Shown piece by piece: positions 17,302 through 26,038 of a stretch of DNA of 64,000 nucleotides. The notes under the pieces were generated by a model. It saw only the letters and a list, made by a program, of their open reading frames with translations, had not been told where the DNA came from and made no database searches. A program made the position numbers and the translations under genes. The DNA is from Ignavibacteriales bacterium (lineage in GTDB: Bacteria > Bacteroidota > Ignavibacteria > Ignavibacteriales > Ignavibacteriaceae), in assembly GCA_016707585.1 (NCBI GenBank), contig JADJHL010000008.1, forward strand, positions 682,001 to 746,000, written 5' to 3'. The number at the start of each line of letters is the position of its first letter. The stretch's first letter is position 1.

Positions 17302-18255
17302 TTAGATTCTATTTTTAAACTCTTGAATTATTTCTTCAGCAATCTGATAAGGAGAAAGATTACCTAGTACGACTTTTTGCAAAGATGAATTTAACGAATT
17401 CTCACCAGTTTCACCCCACAATTCATCTTTAAGTTTATGCTCAACAATTTCTTTGATTCTTATTTTAGATTGTCTTTCTCTTTTTTGATGAAAAAGATTT
17501 TTATCTTTCATAAAAGATTTGTGACGATCAATTTCATTAGCTATTTCTTCAATACCTTTATTTTCAGAAGCAACTGTTTTGATAATATTTGGCAACCAGG
17601 AATTTTCATCGTGATCCTTTATCATTAATATTGTTTGAAGCGCTGTATATGCTTGCTGTGAACCTGGTCTATCACTTTTATTAAGAATAAAAAAATCAGC
17701 TATCTCCATCAAACCAGCTTTCATCGCTTGAACTGAATCGCCACTCTCCGGAACAAGAACTACAATCGTAGTATCAGTAGCTTGTGCAATATCAAGTTCA
17801 GATTGACCAACTCCGACTGTTTCAAAAATTATAATATCAAAACCAGCAGCATCAAGAATATCAGCAGCATCAATAGCTTTTTTTGATAAACCACCGAGGC
17901 TACCACGAGTAGCCATACTGCGAATAAAAACCCCATTATCCATTCCAATATCATTCATTCTAACACGATCCCCAAGTAAAGCACCACCAGTAAAAGGGGA
18001 TGTTGGATCAACAGCAATTATTCCTACTTTTTTATTTTGTTTTCTAAAATGTTTTGTAAGTTGATTTGTAATTGTACTTTTACCAGCGCCGGGAGGTCCG
18101 GTAATTCCTATACGATATGCATTGCCAACGTGTTTATGTATATCTTTTAAATATTCGGATGCTGAAGAATTATCTGATTCGATAATAGAAATAGCGCGTG
18201 CAATTGATCTTCTATCTTCTTTATAAATTTTTTCAATCAGATTAATATCTATCAT
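17302..18255 (-). CDS. meaB: MeaB/ArgK-type G3E GTPase, methylmalonyl-CoA mutase chaperone
   Basis: The 317-residue protein has Walker A GPPGAGKST (about 53-61), then VGIIAVDPTSPFTGGALLGDR and MNDIGMDNGVFIRSMATRG. The G3 region is ETVGVGQSE and the base-specificity motif is NKSDRPG. These are hallmark MeaB/ArgK sequences. The family gates adenosylcobalamin loading and protects methylmalonyl-CoA mutase; the old LAO/AO transport kinase label is obsolete. The mutase itself is not in the window. Its operon position next to acyl-CoA oxidation/carboxylation genes supports a branched-chain amino acid / propionate route. Confidence 0.95.
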   Translation of the reverse strand: MIDINLIEKIYKEDRRSIARAISIIESDNSSASEYLKDIHKHVGNAYRIGITGPPGAGKSTITNQLTKHFRKQNKKVGIIAVDPTSPFTGGALLGDRVRMNDIGMDNGVFIRSMATRGSLGGLSKKAIDAADILDAAGFDIIIFETVGVGQSELDIAQATDTTIVVLVPESGDSVQAMKAGLMEIADFFILNKSDRPGSQQAYTALQTILMIKDHDENSWLPNIIKTVASENKGIEEIANEIDRHKSFMKDKNLFHQKRERQSKIRIKEIVEHKLKDELWGETGENSLNSSLQKVVLGNLSPYQIAEEIIQEFKNRI

Positions 18256-18256
18256 A

Positions 18257-19180
18257 TCAAACTAAATTATTTTTAAAGAATTCTACTGTTGATTTCAATC
18301 CATCTTCTAATTTTGTTGATGGCCGCCATCCAAACTTATTAAATAATTTATCTGAAGTTATTACACTTCTTAATTGTTCGCCTGCAGCAGTTGGTCCATG
18401 TTTTTCTTCTTTCCCCGCTTTGGTAATATCATTTATATAATGGAAAAGTTGGTTAACATCAGTCTCAATTCCAGTCCCAATATTGTAAACATCTGATGCT
18501 TCATCTTTTAATCCAAGTAAATTAGCTTTTACTACATCGCCAACAAAAACATAATCACGAGTTTGTTTGCCGTGTCCATTTATAACAGGTTGATCACCTT
18601 TAAGAAGTTTTGTAGAAAAAATTGCAACGACACCAGCTTCACCAAAAGGATTTTGTCTTGGTCCATAAATATTTGCATAACGTAAAATTGTATAATTAAG
18701 TTTGTGTTCCGAATTATAAAAGTATAAATATTTTTCAACAGAAAGTTTAGAAATTCCATAAGGTGATTTCGGTTGTTGATTATGTTTTTCATCAGCAGGG
18801 AAGTAATCCTGTTCACCATAAACTGCTCCACCTGTTGAAGCAAACATAAATTTCTTAACCCCATACTTAACGCAATTTTGAAGAAGATTTATCGTTCCAA
18901 GAATATTTGTTGTTGCATCAAATTCAGGATCTTTAACTGATCTTCTAACATCCATTTGCGCAGCATGATGATTTACCACATCAAACTTTTCTGATTCAAA
19001 AAGTTTATCCAAACTTTTATCACAAATATTTGCTTTTACAAACTTTGCTTTAGGATTTACATTTTTTTCAAATCCTGTTGATAAGTCATCTAAAATAACG
19101 ACTTGATGTCCTTCATTAATAAACGCATCGGCAATTTGAGAAGCAATAAATCCTGCTCCTCCAGTAACTAAAATCTTCAA
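18257..19180 (-). CDS. NAD-dependent sugar-nucleotide epimerase/dehydratase (extended SDR)
   Basis: The 307-residue protein begins with a Rossmann motif MKILVTGGAGFIAS and an acidic ribose-binding Asp (ILDDLSTG). It contains HHAAQMDVRRSV, the active-site segment FASTGGAVYGE and the catalytic YGISK pair (Tyr-x3-Lys), then RYANIYGPRQNP and TRDYVFVGDVVKA. It resembles UDP-glucose 4-epimerase-like enzymes, but the exact sugar is not determinable from sequence. It abuts nadD with no gap and precedes meaB by one base. It is therefore a functional outlier inside a catabolic operon. Confidence 0.9.
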   Translation of the reverse strand: MKILVTGGAGFIASQIADAFINEGHQVVILDDLSTGFEKNVNPKAKFVKANICDKSLDKLFESEKFDVVNHHAAQMDVRRSVKDPEFDATTNILGTINLLQNCVKYGVKKFMFASTGGAVYGEQDYFPADEKHNQQPKSPYGISKLSVEKYLYFYNSEHKLNYTILRYANIYGPRQNPFGEAGVVAIFSTKLLKGDQPVINGHGKQTRDYVFVGDVVKANLLGLKDEASDVYNIGTGIETDVNQLFHYINDITKAGKEEKHGPTAAGEQLRSVITSDKLFNKFGWRPSTKLEDGLKSTVEFFKNNLV

Positions 19181-19762
19181 TTAACTTTCCTTATATAAAT
19201 TATTTGTTTTAATGTATTCTAAAACTTTTTCTGGAACCAGGTAATAAATTGGCAAATCAGCATGAACACGATTACGGATATCTGTTGCACTTATTTCAAT
19301 ACCACGTGTTTGTACAAATGTTGCTGCATCAACATACTTATCAACAAAATCAAAAGGATGCGAAGATTTTCTTTTAAGCACTACAACATTTGCCAAATTT
19401 AAAATATCATCCGGTTCTTTCCACGTATGGAATTGGAAAATATTATCATAGCCAATAATTAATTCAATTTCATCATAATATTTTTTAAACTCACGCAAAG
19501 TATCAATAGTATAAGAAATTGTATGCTGCTTAATTTCAAAATCGGAACACTCAAAAAACGGAATATCATTTAATGCAATATTGAGCATATTTAATCTATG
19601 CCGAGCACTTGAAGCTTTTGCGTGCTGTTTATGTGGAGAAATGTATGCCGGAATAAAAATTATCTTTTCAAGATTTCTAATTTCTTTTACCGATTGTGCG
19701 GTTATCAAATGGCCATTATGTATTGGGTCAAATGTGCCACCGAAAATTCCAACTTTACTCAT
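19181..19762 (-). CDS. nadD: Nicotinate-nucleotide adenylyltransferase
   Basis: The 193-residue protein has the NadD nucleotidyltransferase signature GIFGGTFDPIHNGHL at its N-terminus, FIPAYISPHKQ, and the C-terminal ISATDIRNRV, matching the ISSTxIR motif. It adenylates nicotinic acid mononucleotide to deamido-NAD in NAD synthesis. Length is standard. Its start overlaps the end of the upstream unknown gene by 4 bases. Confidence 0.95.
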   Translation of the reverse strand: MSKVGIFGGTFDPIHNGHLITAQSVKEIRNLEKIIFIPAYISPHKQHAKASSARHRLNMLNIALNDIPFFECSDFEIKQHTISYTIDTLREFKKYYDEIELIIGYDNIFQFHTWKEPDDILNLANVVVLKRKSSHPFDFVDKYVDAATFVQTRGIEISATDIRNRVHADLPIYYLVPEKVLEYIKTNNLYKES

Positions 19763-20454
19763 TTTAATAAATCCTTGTATTCAACAAACAAATGAGTAAA
19801 TCGTTCATGCATTTGTTGCGAGCAGTAATCCCAACTGCTTTTAAATGAAAGTTCTGTATAAAGTATTTTAAAATCTTCAATATTATTTATGGCTAAAACT
19901 TCATTAACTGTATTTACAAAATATTCGCAAGATTTATTATAACTTAAAAATTTATCCATATAAAAATCCGAATCAGAAAAATATTTTATTAAATCATCTG
20001 AGTAACTATTAAATCCAAAGACTTTCATTTTTCTATCTTTTGATGTTGCAATAAGTATTGATTTATCATCAATACTTAAAAGGCTAATATATTTATCAAT
20101 ATCTACAGGACGAATATCAATCGCATCAGAAAAAATTATAAGATTATTTTTATGTGAAATAAATTCTTTGTTTGATAGTTCTTTAAGTACAGATTTTAGA
20201 TCTTTTACATTATAATAAATAGTTTTGGTTGATTCATCAATAAACTCATTTAGAAATAATTCTTTATCAGAACTATCCAAGATTTTTATAATCTCATTTT
20301 TTTCGTTTCGTTGATTTACATTTTCTAAAAGATTTAAATAAAGTGTTGATTTGAGAAAAGAAAAATCTTCATCGGAAAATTGTTTAAAATTATCATCCGT
20401 AGATCTTTGCGAAAGTGAAAATGGTGGAATTATATATATCGCATTTTGTTTCAT
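19759..20454 (-). CDS. Conserved hypothetical protein, possibly GT-A-like fold
   Basis: The 231-residue soluble protein has no signal peptide. A central segment, NNLIIFSDAIDIRPVDIDKY, then KSILIATSKDRKMKVFGF, resembles the strand-acid-strand layout of nucleotidyltransferase/glycosyltransferase A folds such as DUF2064. The metal-binding motif is not clear, so this is only a hint. It sits between the PrsW-like protease gene (3 bp) and nadD (4 bp overlap). Function unknown. Confidence 0.6.
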   Translation of the reverse strand: MKQNAIYIIPPFSLSQRSTDDNFKQFSDEDFSFLKSTLYLNLLENVNQRNEKNEIIKILDSSDKELFLNEFIDESTKTIYYNVKDLKSVLKELSNKEFISHKNNLIIFSDAIDIRPVDIDKYISLLSIDDKSILIATSKDRKMKVFGFNSYSDDLIKYFSDSDFYMDKFLSYNKSCEYFVNTVNEVLAINNIEDFKILYTELSFKSSWDYCSQQMHERFTHLFVEYKDLLK

Positions 20455-20457
20455 TAT

Positions 20458-21411
20458 CTATACATTATTTTTATTTGAAAGAAGTTTACCAATAAAAGAT
20501 CTATAATTATCAACGTCCATTTCATAATAAACTTTGCTTGCCCCATTAGAATTTTTTAGCTGAACTTTTCTAAACGCAAGTGTTGTTGCAGCCTTGATGT
20601 AAGTTTTTCTTGTTTTTTCATCAAGCCAGCCTTTTCTTTCGCGTTGTGTTGAACTTAGAATAACTAAATGTGATTCAGGAATTATACCATTTTCAGATTC
20701 TTCTTTAAGTTCATTAAAAATAATTTTTCTTTCGCCTTTAATTGATACTGCATAAGTTGAAATAAAAATAATTATCGAGAGAATCATAAAGATAAAACCA
20801 ATTGGTGCAGTATTATCATAACTTAAACTAGAATTCCAGATTGAATGAATTAACATTGCAATAATTAATCCTGTAAAAGCATAAAATATTTTTTTACCCA
20901 TCGATTTAAATTTTGCCAACCCCAGAAACGAACCAAGTGTTGCTGTAGATACACAATGCATAACTCCGGAAAATAAACTTCGTACAATAACGAGTGCAAT
21001 CCAATTAGGTATTGATTCACCATATGAAACAAAATATAAAAAGTTTTCAGTCATCCCAAACCCAAGCCCAATTGCACCGCCATACACAATTCCATCAGTT
21101 ATATTATCAAACTTTTTGCTTGATAGAGTAATAAGTAAAAACAAGCCTTTTGTAATTTCTTCTATAATTGGGGCAACTACAATCGCACCAAATCTACTTA
21201 ATTGAATATCATCTTTAATAAAGAAGGAGGCAATTGCTGTAAGAATAAAACTGCCAATTACTGCAAGCACGATTGCACCAAAAGCTCCCCAAAAATAGTT
21301 TATTAGTACTAGTTTAAATGGTTCTCTATCGTAACGATCGAATTTCCAAATCAAAACAAGGTAGATTGACATTGGAATGATGGCGGCAAAAACGGAAAAA
21401 ATTATTAACAT
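20458..21411 (-). CDS. PrsW-family intramembrane metalloprotease
   Basis: The 317-residue protein has about seven membrane helices in residues 1-225 and a soluble tail. The family's zinc/catalytic motifs are present: EEITKG (Glu84-Glu85), GFGMTENFLYF (Glu122-Asn123), His152 in VMHCVSTATLG and His189 in LIHSIWNSS. PrsW in Bacillus cleaves an anti-sigma factor; the substrate here is unknown. The tail (about 230-317) is extra and carries SSTQRERKGWLDEKTRKTY. It is the first gene of the seven-gene minus-strand operon, and its promoter must lie in the AT-rich divergent region that follows. Confidence 0.88.
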   Translation of the reverse strand: MLIIFSVFAAIIPMSIYLVLIWKFDRYDREPFKLVLINYFWGAFGAIVLAVIGSFILTAIASFFIKDDIQLSRFGAIVVAPIIEEITKGLFLLITLSSKKFDNITDGIVYGGAIGLGFGMTENFLYFVSYGESIPNWIALVIVRSLFSGVMHCVSTATLGSFLGLAKFKSMGKKIFYAFTGLIIAMLIHSIWNSSLSYDNTAPIGFIFMILSIIIFISTYAVSIKGERKIIFNELKEESENGIIPESHLVILSSTQRERKGWLDEKTRKTYIKAATTLAFRKVQLKNSNGASKVYYEMDVDNYRSFIGKLLSNKNNV

Positions 21412-21726
21412 TTAATTTTTGGCAATGATAACTATTATTAAATATCAATTTCAAATTATTGATTTAGGAACAGAAAAACCAAATTTATTTTTTAACAATT
21501 TTTAAACTATTTCTTAGTTTATAATAAAAATCATTTTACATTTTGTTAGCTTTATTAAACCAATTTTAGATTTAATGATTTTATCTCTGAATTTGTAAAT
21601 AATATTTGGATAATGATTATAAAGTTCGTTTTTATTCCAAAATAAGATGTTTATAGAGATAAGATTGTTTGATTATAAAGCGGTTGAGTTATATATTTAG
21701 CCTCGTTTTTTGCGTGATTTTGCAAG
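21412..21726. other. Divergent intergenic region between prsW-like gene and the fab operon
   Basis: The region is 315 bases of very AT-rich DNA with no reading frame of note and no RNA gene that I can see. It must contain the promoter of the minus-strand prsW operon, which I cannot pinpoint, and that of the plus-strand ribosomal/fatty-acid operon (listed separately near 21668-21699). There are several A/T tracts that could bend DNA. Confidence 0.6.
21668..21699 (+). promoter_or_regulatory. Candidate promoter of the DUF177-rpmF-plsX-fab operon
   Basis: TTTG at 21668-21671 is followed after 20 bases by TATATTTA at 21692-21699, 28 bases before the first start codon. This fits the Bacteroidota-type -33/-7 pattern (TTTG, about 19-21 bases, TAnnTTTG) with one mismatch in the -7 element. 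Confidence 0.5.
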
Positions 21727-22233
21727 ATGATTATAAAAATATCAAATTTAAGTAATGGGGAACATAATTTTGTTTTTGAAGACAAAGTAAATGTTCTGGA
21801 TTTAGAAAACCCGTTTTACGGTAAATATAAATCATCTTTGGTACTTAATAAGTTACACGATCAAATAATTCTATCGGTAACTACAAACTTTAAAGTTAAG
21901 TATGAATGTGATCGATGTGCTTGCGAATTCAAATCAAACCTAATTAGCGATTACAAAATGGTTTATTTGATGAACGAAGCTCCAGAAGAAACTGAATCAC
22001 TGAACGTTTGTTATTTAAGCAGAGAAGCAGATAAAATTGATATAACCAATGATGTTCGTGAATTTGCTTTGCTTTCAGTTCCGATGAAAAAATTATGTAG
22101 AGAAGATTGTAAGGGATTATGCCCAAAGTGCGGAACCGATTTAAATACAAGTAAATGCACTTGCAATACTGAAGAAGCTGATCCGAGGTGGAAACCTCTT
22201 ATGGAATTAAAAGATAAATTAAATCTCAATTAA
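21727..22233 (+). CDS. DUF177 / YceD family protein
   Basis: The 168-residue protein has the DUF177 layout: an N-terminal beta domain, paired Cys in YECDRCACEF, then CREDCKGLCPKCGTDL and SKCTC near the end, which probably bind a metal. YceD homologues are required for 23S rRNA maturation or accumulation in several lineages and are almost always encoded directly before rpmF, as here (18 bp). Confidence 0.92.
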   Translation: MIIKISNLSNGEHNFVFEDKVNVLDLENPFYGKYKSSLVLNKLHDQIILSVTTNFKVKYECDRCACEFKSNLISDYKMVYLMNEAPEETESLNVCYLSREADKIDITNDVREFALLSVPMKKLCREDCKGLCPKCGTDLNTSKCTCNTEEADPRWKPLMELKDKLNLN

Positions 22234-22251
22234 ATATAATGGAATGATAGC

Positions 22252-22431
22252 ATGCCAAATCCAAAACGTAAGATGTCTAAGAGCCGTAGAGATAAACGCA
22301 GAACACACTATAAAGCAGTTGCACCATCACTAAGTACTTGTGGTAACTGTGGCGAGATGAAACTTGCTCATCGCGCTTGTCCTTCCTGCGGTTACTACAA
22401 TGAACGCTCTGTGTTTATTCCCAAAAGCTAA
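22252..22431 (+). CDS. rpmF: 50S ribosomal protein L32
   Basis: The short frame encodes 59 residues beginning MPNPKRKMSKSRRDKRRTHY, the canonical L32 start. A zinc ribbon follows in the order CGNC then CPSC, and the protein ends FIPKS. L32 is part of the large ribosomal subunit. The gene order DUF177-rpmF-plsX is conserved across many phyla. Confidence 0.97.
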   Translation: MPNPKRKMSKSRRDKRRTHYKAVAPSLSTCGNCGEMKLAHRACPSCGYYNERSVFIPKS

Positions 22432-22456
22432 TATTTAACATAGCTTTACCCATCAA

Positions 22457-23494
22457 ATGGTTGAATCTAACTCAAAAAACTCTAAATGCAGAATAATTGT
22501 TGATGCAATGGGGGGCGATTACGCCCCTCAGAATGCAGTTGTTGGAGCTATTGATGCTTACAATGAGAAAAAAGATTTTGAACTTTTTCTTGTTGGAAAA
22601 AAAGATGAAATTCTAAAAGTTATAAAATCAAATCAACTTTTATTTGATGATAATAATATCATCCACACAGATGAAATTATTGAAATGGGTGATTCACCAA
22701 CTTCCGCATTAAAATCCAAACCAAATTCTTCAATCGTAAAAGGTGCACAATTAGTTAAAGAAGGCAAAGCTGATGCTTTTGTAAGTGCCGGCAATACCGG
22801 GGCAATGATGAGTGCATCCACTTTAATTATGGGAAGAATTGCTGGTGTAGGTCGCCCAACTATCGGTGCAGAGATGCCAAACGTTTACGGAGTTTGTTAT
22901 CTTTATGATGTTGGTGCTGGAAAAGATGCAAAACCTTCTCATCTATTTGAATACGCAATTATCGGAACAATCTATGCTAAAGAAATGGGTGGAATTAAAA
23001 ATCCATCTGTTGGGCTTTTAAGTATGGGTGAAGAAGAAGGTAAAGGAAATGAAGTTTCCAACGATGCCTTTAACTTGCTTAAAAATTCTAAATTAAATTT
23101 TATTGGTAATGTTGAGGGTAGAGATATTTTAACGAAGCAAGTTGATATTATTGTTTGCGATGGATTTGTTGGTAATATTATCCTTAAGTTCGGTGAGTCT
23201 GTTCCAAAATTGTTAAAACATCTTTTAACACAAACTGCAGAAGCAAATTTTGTTGATAAATTAAAAGTTGGATTATCTAAAGGGACATTAAAAAAATCTC
23301 TTAAATCTTTAGATTACCAGGAACACGGCGGCGTACCATTACTTGGAGTAAATGGAATCAGCATTATTGGACACGGTTCAAGTACACCTAAAGCAATTAA
23401 GAATATGGTTTTAAAGGCTCGCGAAATGTATAATAAAGATCTAATTAAAAAGATTGAAAACTCAATTAAAGAATATTCACAAAAAAAACAGTAA
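22457..23494 (+). CDS. plsX: Phosphate acyltransferase PlsX
   Basis: The 345-residue protein has the PlsX signatures IIVDAMGGDYAPQNAVVGA near the N-terminus, VSAGNTGAMMSAS, DVGAGKDAKPSHL, CDGFVGNIILK and GGVPLLGVNGISIIGHGSS. It makes acyl-phosphate from acyl-ACP for phosphatidic acid synthesis by PlsY. It is 25 bp after rpmF and 8 bp before fabH. Confidence 0.97.
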   Translation: MVESNSKNSKCRIIVDAMGGDYAPQNAVVGAIDAYNEKKDFELFLVGKKDEILKVIKSNQLLFDDNNIIHTDEIIEMGDSPTSALKSKPNSSIVKGAQLVKEGKADAFVSAGNTGAMMSASTLIMGRIAGVGRPTIGAEMPNVYGVCYLYDVGAGKDAKPSHLFEYAIIGTIYAKEMGGIKNPSVGLLSMGEEEGKGNEVSNDAFNLLKNSKLNFIGNVEGRDILTKQVDIIVCDGFVGNIILKFGESVPKLLKHLLTQTAEANFVDKLKVGLSKGTLKKSLKSLDYQEHGGVPLLGVNGISIIGHGSSTPKAIKNMVLKAREMYNKDLIKKIENSIKEYSQKKQ

Positions 23495-23502
23495 AGAATT
23501 TA

Positions 23503-24501
23503 ATGACAGAAAAAAAATATAACGCTAAAATTACAGGGGTTGGAATGTATGTTCCTGATAAAGTTTTAGATAATAAATATTTTGAATCCATTGTTGAAAC
23601 AAATGATGAATGGATTAAAACCAGAACAGGAATTAGTGAGAGAAGAGTATTAGAACAAGGCGCAACAAGTGATTTAGCAGCTCGTGCTGCGCTTGATTTG
23701 TTTGAAAAACATAAAGTAAATCCTGAGGAAATTGATGCAATAATTGTTGCCACAGTTACACCAGATATGTTCTTTCCTGCAACTGCTTGTTTAGTACAAA
23801 ATAAAATTGGAGCAAAGAACGCCTGGGGATTTGATTTATCCGCAGCTTGCTCAGGCTTTTTATTTGCATTTCAAACAGGCGCTTCACTAATTGAATCAGG
23901 CAGGTACAAAAAGGTTTTAGTTATTGGTGCAGATAAAATGAGTTCTATAGTAGATTATACAGATAGAAATATTTGTATTCTTTTTGGAGATGCAGGTTCT
24001 GCAGTTTTACTTGAACCAACGGAAGATAAAACTTATGGAATACAAAAATCTATTTTAAGAGTTGATGGCTCTGGAAAAGATGCACTTAATATGCTTGGCG
24101 GCGGAAGTTTAAATCCAGCATCACACGAAACAGTTGATAAAAAATGGCACTATATTTATCAGGATGGTAAAGCAGTATTCAAAGTTGCTGTAAAAGGTAT
24201 GGCTGATGTATCCGCAGAATTAATGGAACTTAGCGGATTAAAATCTGAAGATGTTGCTTACCTTGTACCTCATCAAGCTAATTTAAGAATTATAGATGCA
24301 ACTGCTCAGCGCATGGGATTAAGCAAAGACAAAGTGATGATTAATATAGATAGATACGGAAATACAACAGCCGCTACAATTCCACTTTGCATAACAGAAT
24401 ATTACAGAAATGGCAAAGTTAAAAAAGGCGATAATTTAATTTTATCGGCCTTTGGTGCTGGTTATACCTGGGGCGCTATACACGTTGTGTGGGCAATTTA
24501 A
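23503..24501 (+). CDS. fabH: Beta-ketoacyl-ACP synthase III
   Basis: The 332-residue protein starts KITGVGMYVPDKVLDN and has the full catalytic triad: Cys116 in LSAACSGF, His257 in VPHQANLRI and Asn287 in RYGNTTAAT. It condenses acetyl-CoA (or another short acyl-CoA) with malonyl-ACP to start fatty-acid chains. Branched starters would be supplied by branched-chain amino acid breakdown, but specificity cannot be read here. Confidence 0.97.
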   Translation: MTEKKYNAKITGVGMYVPDKVLDNKYFESIVETNDEWIKTRTGISERRVLEQGATSDLAARAALDLFEKHKVNPEEIDAIIVATVTPDMFFPATACLVQNKIGAKNAWGFDLSAACSGFLFAFQTGASLIESGRYKKVLVIGADKMSSIVDYTDRNICILFGDAGSAVLLEPTEDKTYGIQKSILRVDGSGKDALNMLGGGSLNPASHETVDKKWHYIYQDGKAVFKVAVKGMADVSAELMELSGLKSEDVAYLVPHQANLRIIDATAQRMGLSKDKVMINIDRYGNTTAATIPLCITEYYRNGKVKKGDNLILSAFGAGYTWGAIHVVWAI

Positions 24502-24524
24502 TTAACAAAACATAAACTATTTCA

Positions 24525-25439
24525 ATGTCAAAAAAAGCTTTTCTATTTCCCGGTCAGGGATCGCAATATATTGGTATGGCTAAGGATTTATTTGAAAAAT
24601 CTGTTGAAGCCAAAGAGATGATTAAGACTGCCGATGACGCACTTGGTGTTAATCTATCTTACATAATGTTTAATGGTCCAGAAGATCAACTTAAGCAAAC
24701 TGAGTTTACTCAACCAGCAATATTTTTACATAGCGTTATTCTTTCTAGTTTGATTCGTGAGTTGCAGCCAGATGCCGCTGCTGGTCATTCACTTGGTGAG
24801 TACTCCGCTTTAGTTGCTGCAAATGCAATCCAGTTTTATGATGCAATAAAACTTGTTAGAGCAAGAGGCAAAGCAATGCAGCAAGCAGGCCTTGAAAATC
24901 CTGGAACATTAGCTGCAATAGTTGGATTGGAATCAGATAAAGTAGAAAATTTATGTAAAGAAGCCTCGGTTGAAGGGATTGTACAGTGTGCAAATTTTAA
25001 TTCACCAGGACAAATTGTTATTTCAGGTTCAATTTCTGGTGTTAGAAAAGCTATGGAGCTATGCAAATCAAACGGAGCCAAACTGGCTAAAGAGTTGGTT
25101 GTTAGCGGTGCGTTTCATTCCCCATTAATGCAATCTGCAAAAGATTCTTTACTGGATGTTTTAGTTCTTACTTCATTTTACGATGCAAGATTTCCGGTTT
25201 ATGCAAACGTAACTGCTAAACCCGTTACTAAAAAAGATGAAATTAAAAATTTACTTCATCAACAAGTTACTTCACCTGTTAGATGGGAAGAGACAATTAA
25301 AAATATGATTGCTGATGGGTTTGATGAGTTTTATGAAATTGGTCCGGGAAAAGTTTTGCAGGGATTGGTAAAAAGAATTAATCCTGATGTACTAATTTTT
25401 GGTATTGATAAGTATGAAGATGTGGAGAAGTATTTATAG
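24525..25439 (+). CDS. fabD: Malonyl-CoA:ACP transacylase
   Basis: The 304-residue protein has FPGQGSQYIGMAKDL at the start, the nucleophile Ser89 in GHSLGEYSAL, the conserved Arg in VRARGKAMQQA, the His of VSGAFHSPLM and the tail EIGPGKVLQGLVKR. It loads malonyl groups onto ACP. Its stop overlaps the GTG start of the next gene by one base. Confidence 0.97.
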   Translation: MSKKAFLFPGQGSQYIGMAKDLFEKSVEAKEMIKTADDALGVNLSYIMFNGPEDQLKQTEFTQPAIFLHSVILSSLIRELQPDAAAGHSLGEYSALVAANAIQFYDAIKLVRARGKAMQQAGLENPGTLAAIVGLESDKVENLCKEASVEGIVQCANFNSPGQIVISGSISGVRKAMELCKSNGAKLAKELVVSGAFHSPLMQSAKDSLLDVLVLTSFYDARFPVYANVTAKPVTKKDEIKNLLHQQVTSPVRWEETIKNMIADGFDEFYEIGPGKVLQGLVKRINPDVLIFGIDKYEDVEKYL

Positions 25440-26038
25440 TGGACACAAATACGCATCCAAAATTTACCAAAGAGATAAACGGCGTTTTTATTGATCCGCA
25501 AATTTTTACATTTAAGTTTTCCTGTATGTGCGGCGGCGAATGCTGTAATTATGGTGTTTATACTGATTTAAAAGAACACGAAATGATTATTAGTATAAAA
25601 GATAAAATCATACCATTGCTAGATGAAACGCAAATTAAAGATGTTGATGAATGGTTTGAAGAACCTGAAGAAGATGAAGATTTTGAAAGTGGTGTTGCCG
25701 TTGGTACAGAAGTTCCTAATGGTAAATGTACTTTTTTGGATAAAAATGGATTATGTACTCTTCAAAAACTTGCAATAAGTGAAGGTGAACATAAGTGGAA
25801 GTACAAACCAATTTATTGTGTTTTGTTTCCGCTTACTGTTTTTGAAGGCGCATTAACAATTGATGATGAACATATTGATAGATTAAAGACTTGTAGCAAA
25901 GAACCTATAAAAGTAACCACGATTTATGATGCATGCAAAGAAGAACTTATTCACTTCTTTGGAGAAGAAAAATTTATTGAATTAGAAAATTATAAAAATG
26001 AATATTTATCAGAATATTCTGGAGTAGAAAAGAAATGA
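25439..26038 (+). CDS. Cysteine-cluster protein, DUF3109 / YkgJ-like
   Basis: The 199-residue protein starts at a GTG overlapping the fabD stop. It has a Cys-rich core FSCMCGGECCNYGVYT, then GKCTFLDKNGLCTLQ, YCVLFPLTV and KTCSKE, arranged like the YkgJ/DUF3109 zinc- or iron-chelating families. A very acidic insert lies between (about 65-85). Its stop overlaps fabG by 4 bases, so it is expressed with the fatty-acid enzymes. The reaction is unknown; a metal-binding accessory or redox role is only inferred. Confidence 0.75.
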   Translation: MDTNTHPKFTKEINGVFIDPQIFTFKFSCMCGGECCNYGVYTDLKEHEMIISIKDKIIPLLDETQIKDVDEWFEEPEEDEDFESGVAVGTEVPNGKCTFLDKNGLCTLQKLAISEGEHKWKYKPIYCVLFPLTVFEGALTIDDEHIDRLKTCSKEPIKVTTIYDACKEELIHFFGEEKFIELENYKNEYLSEYSGVEKK

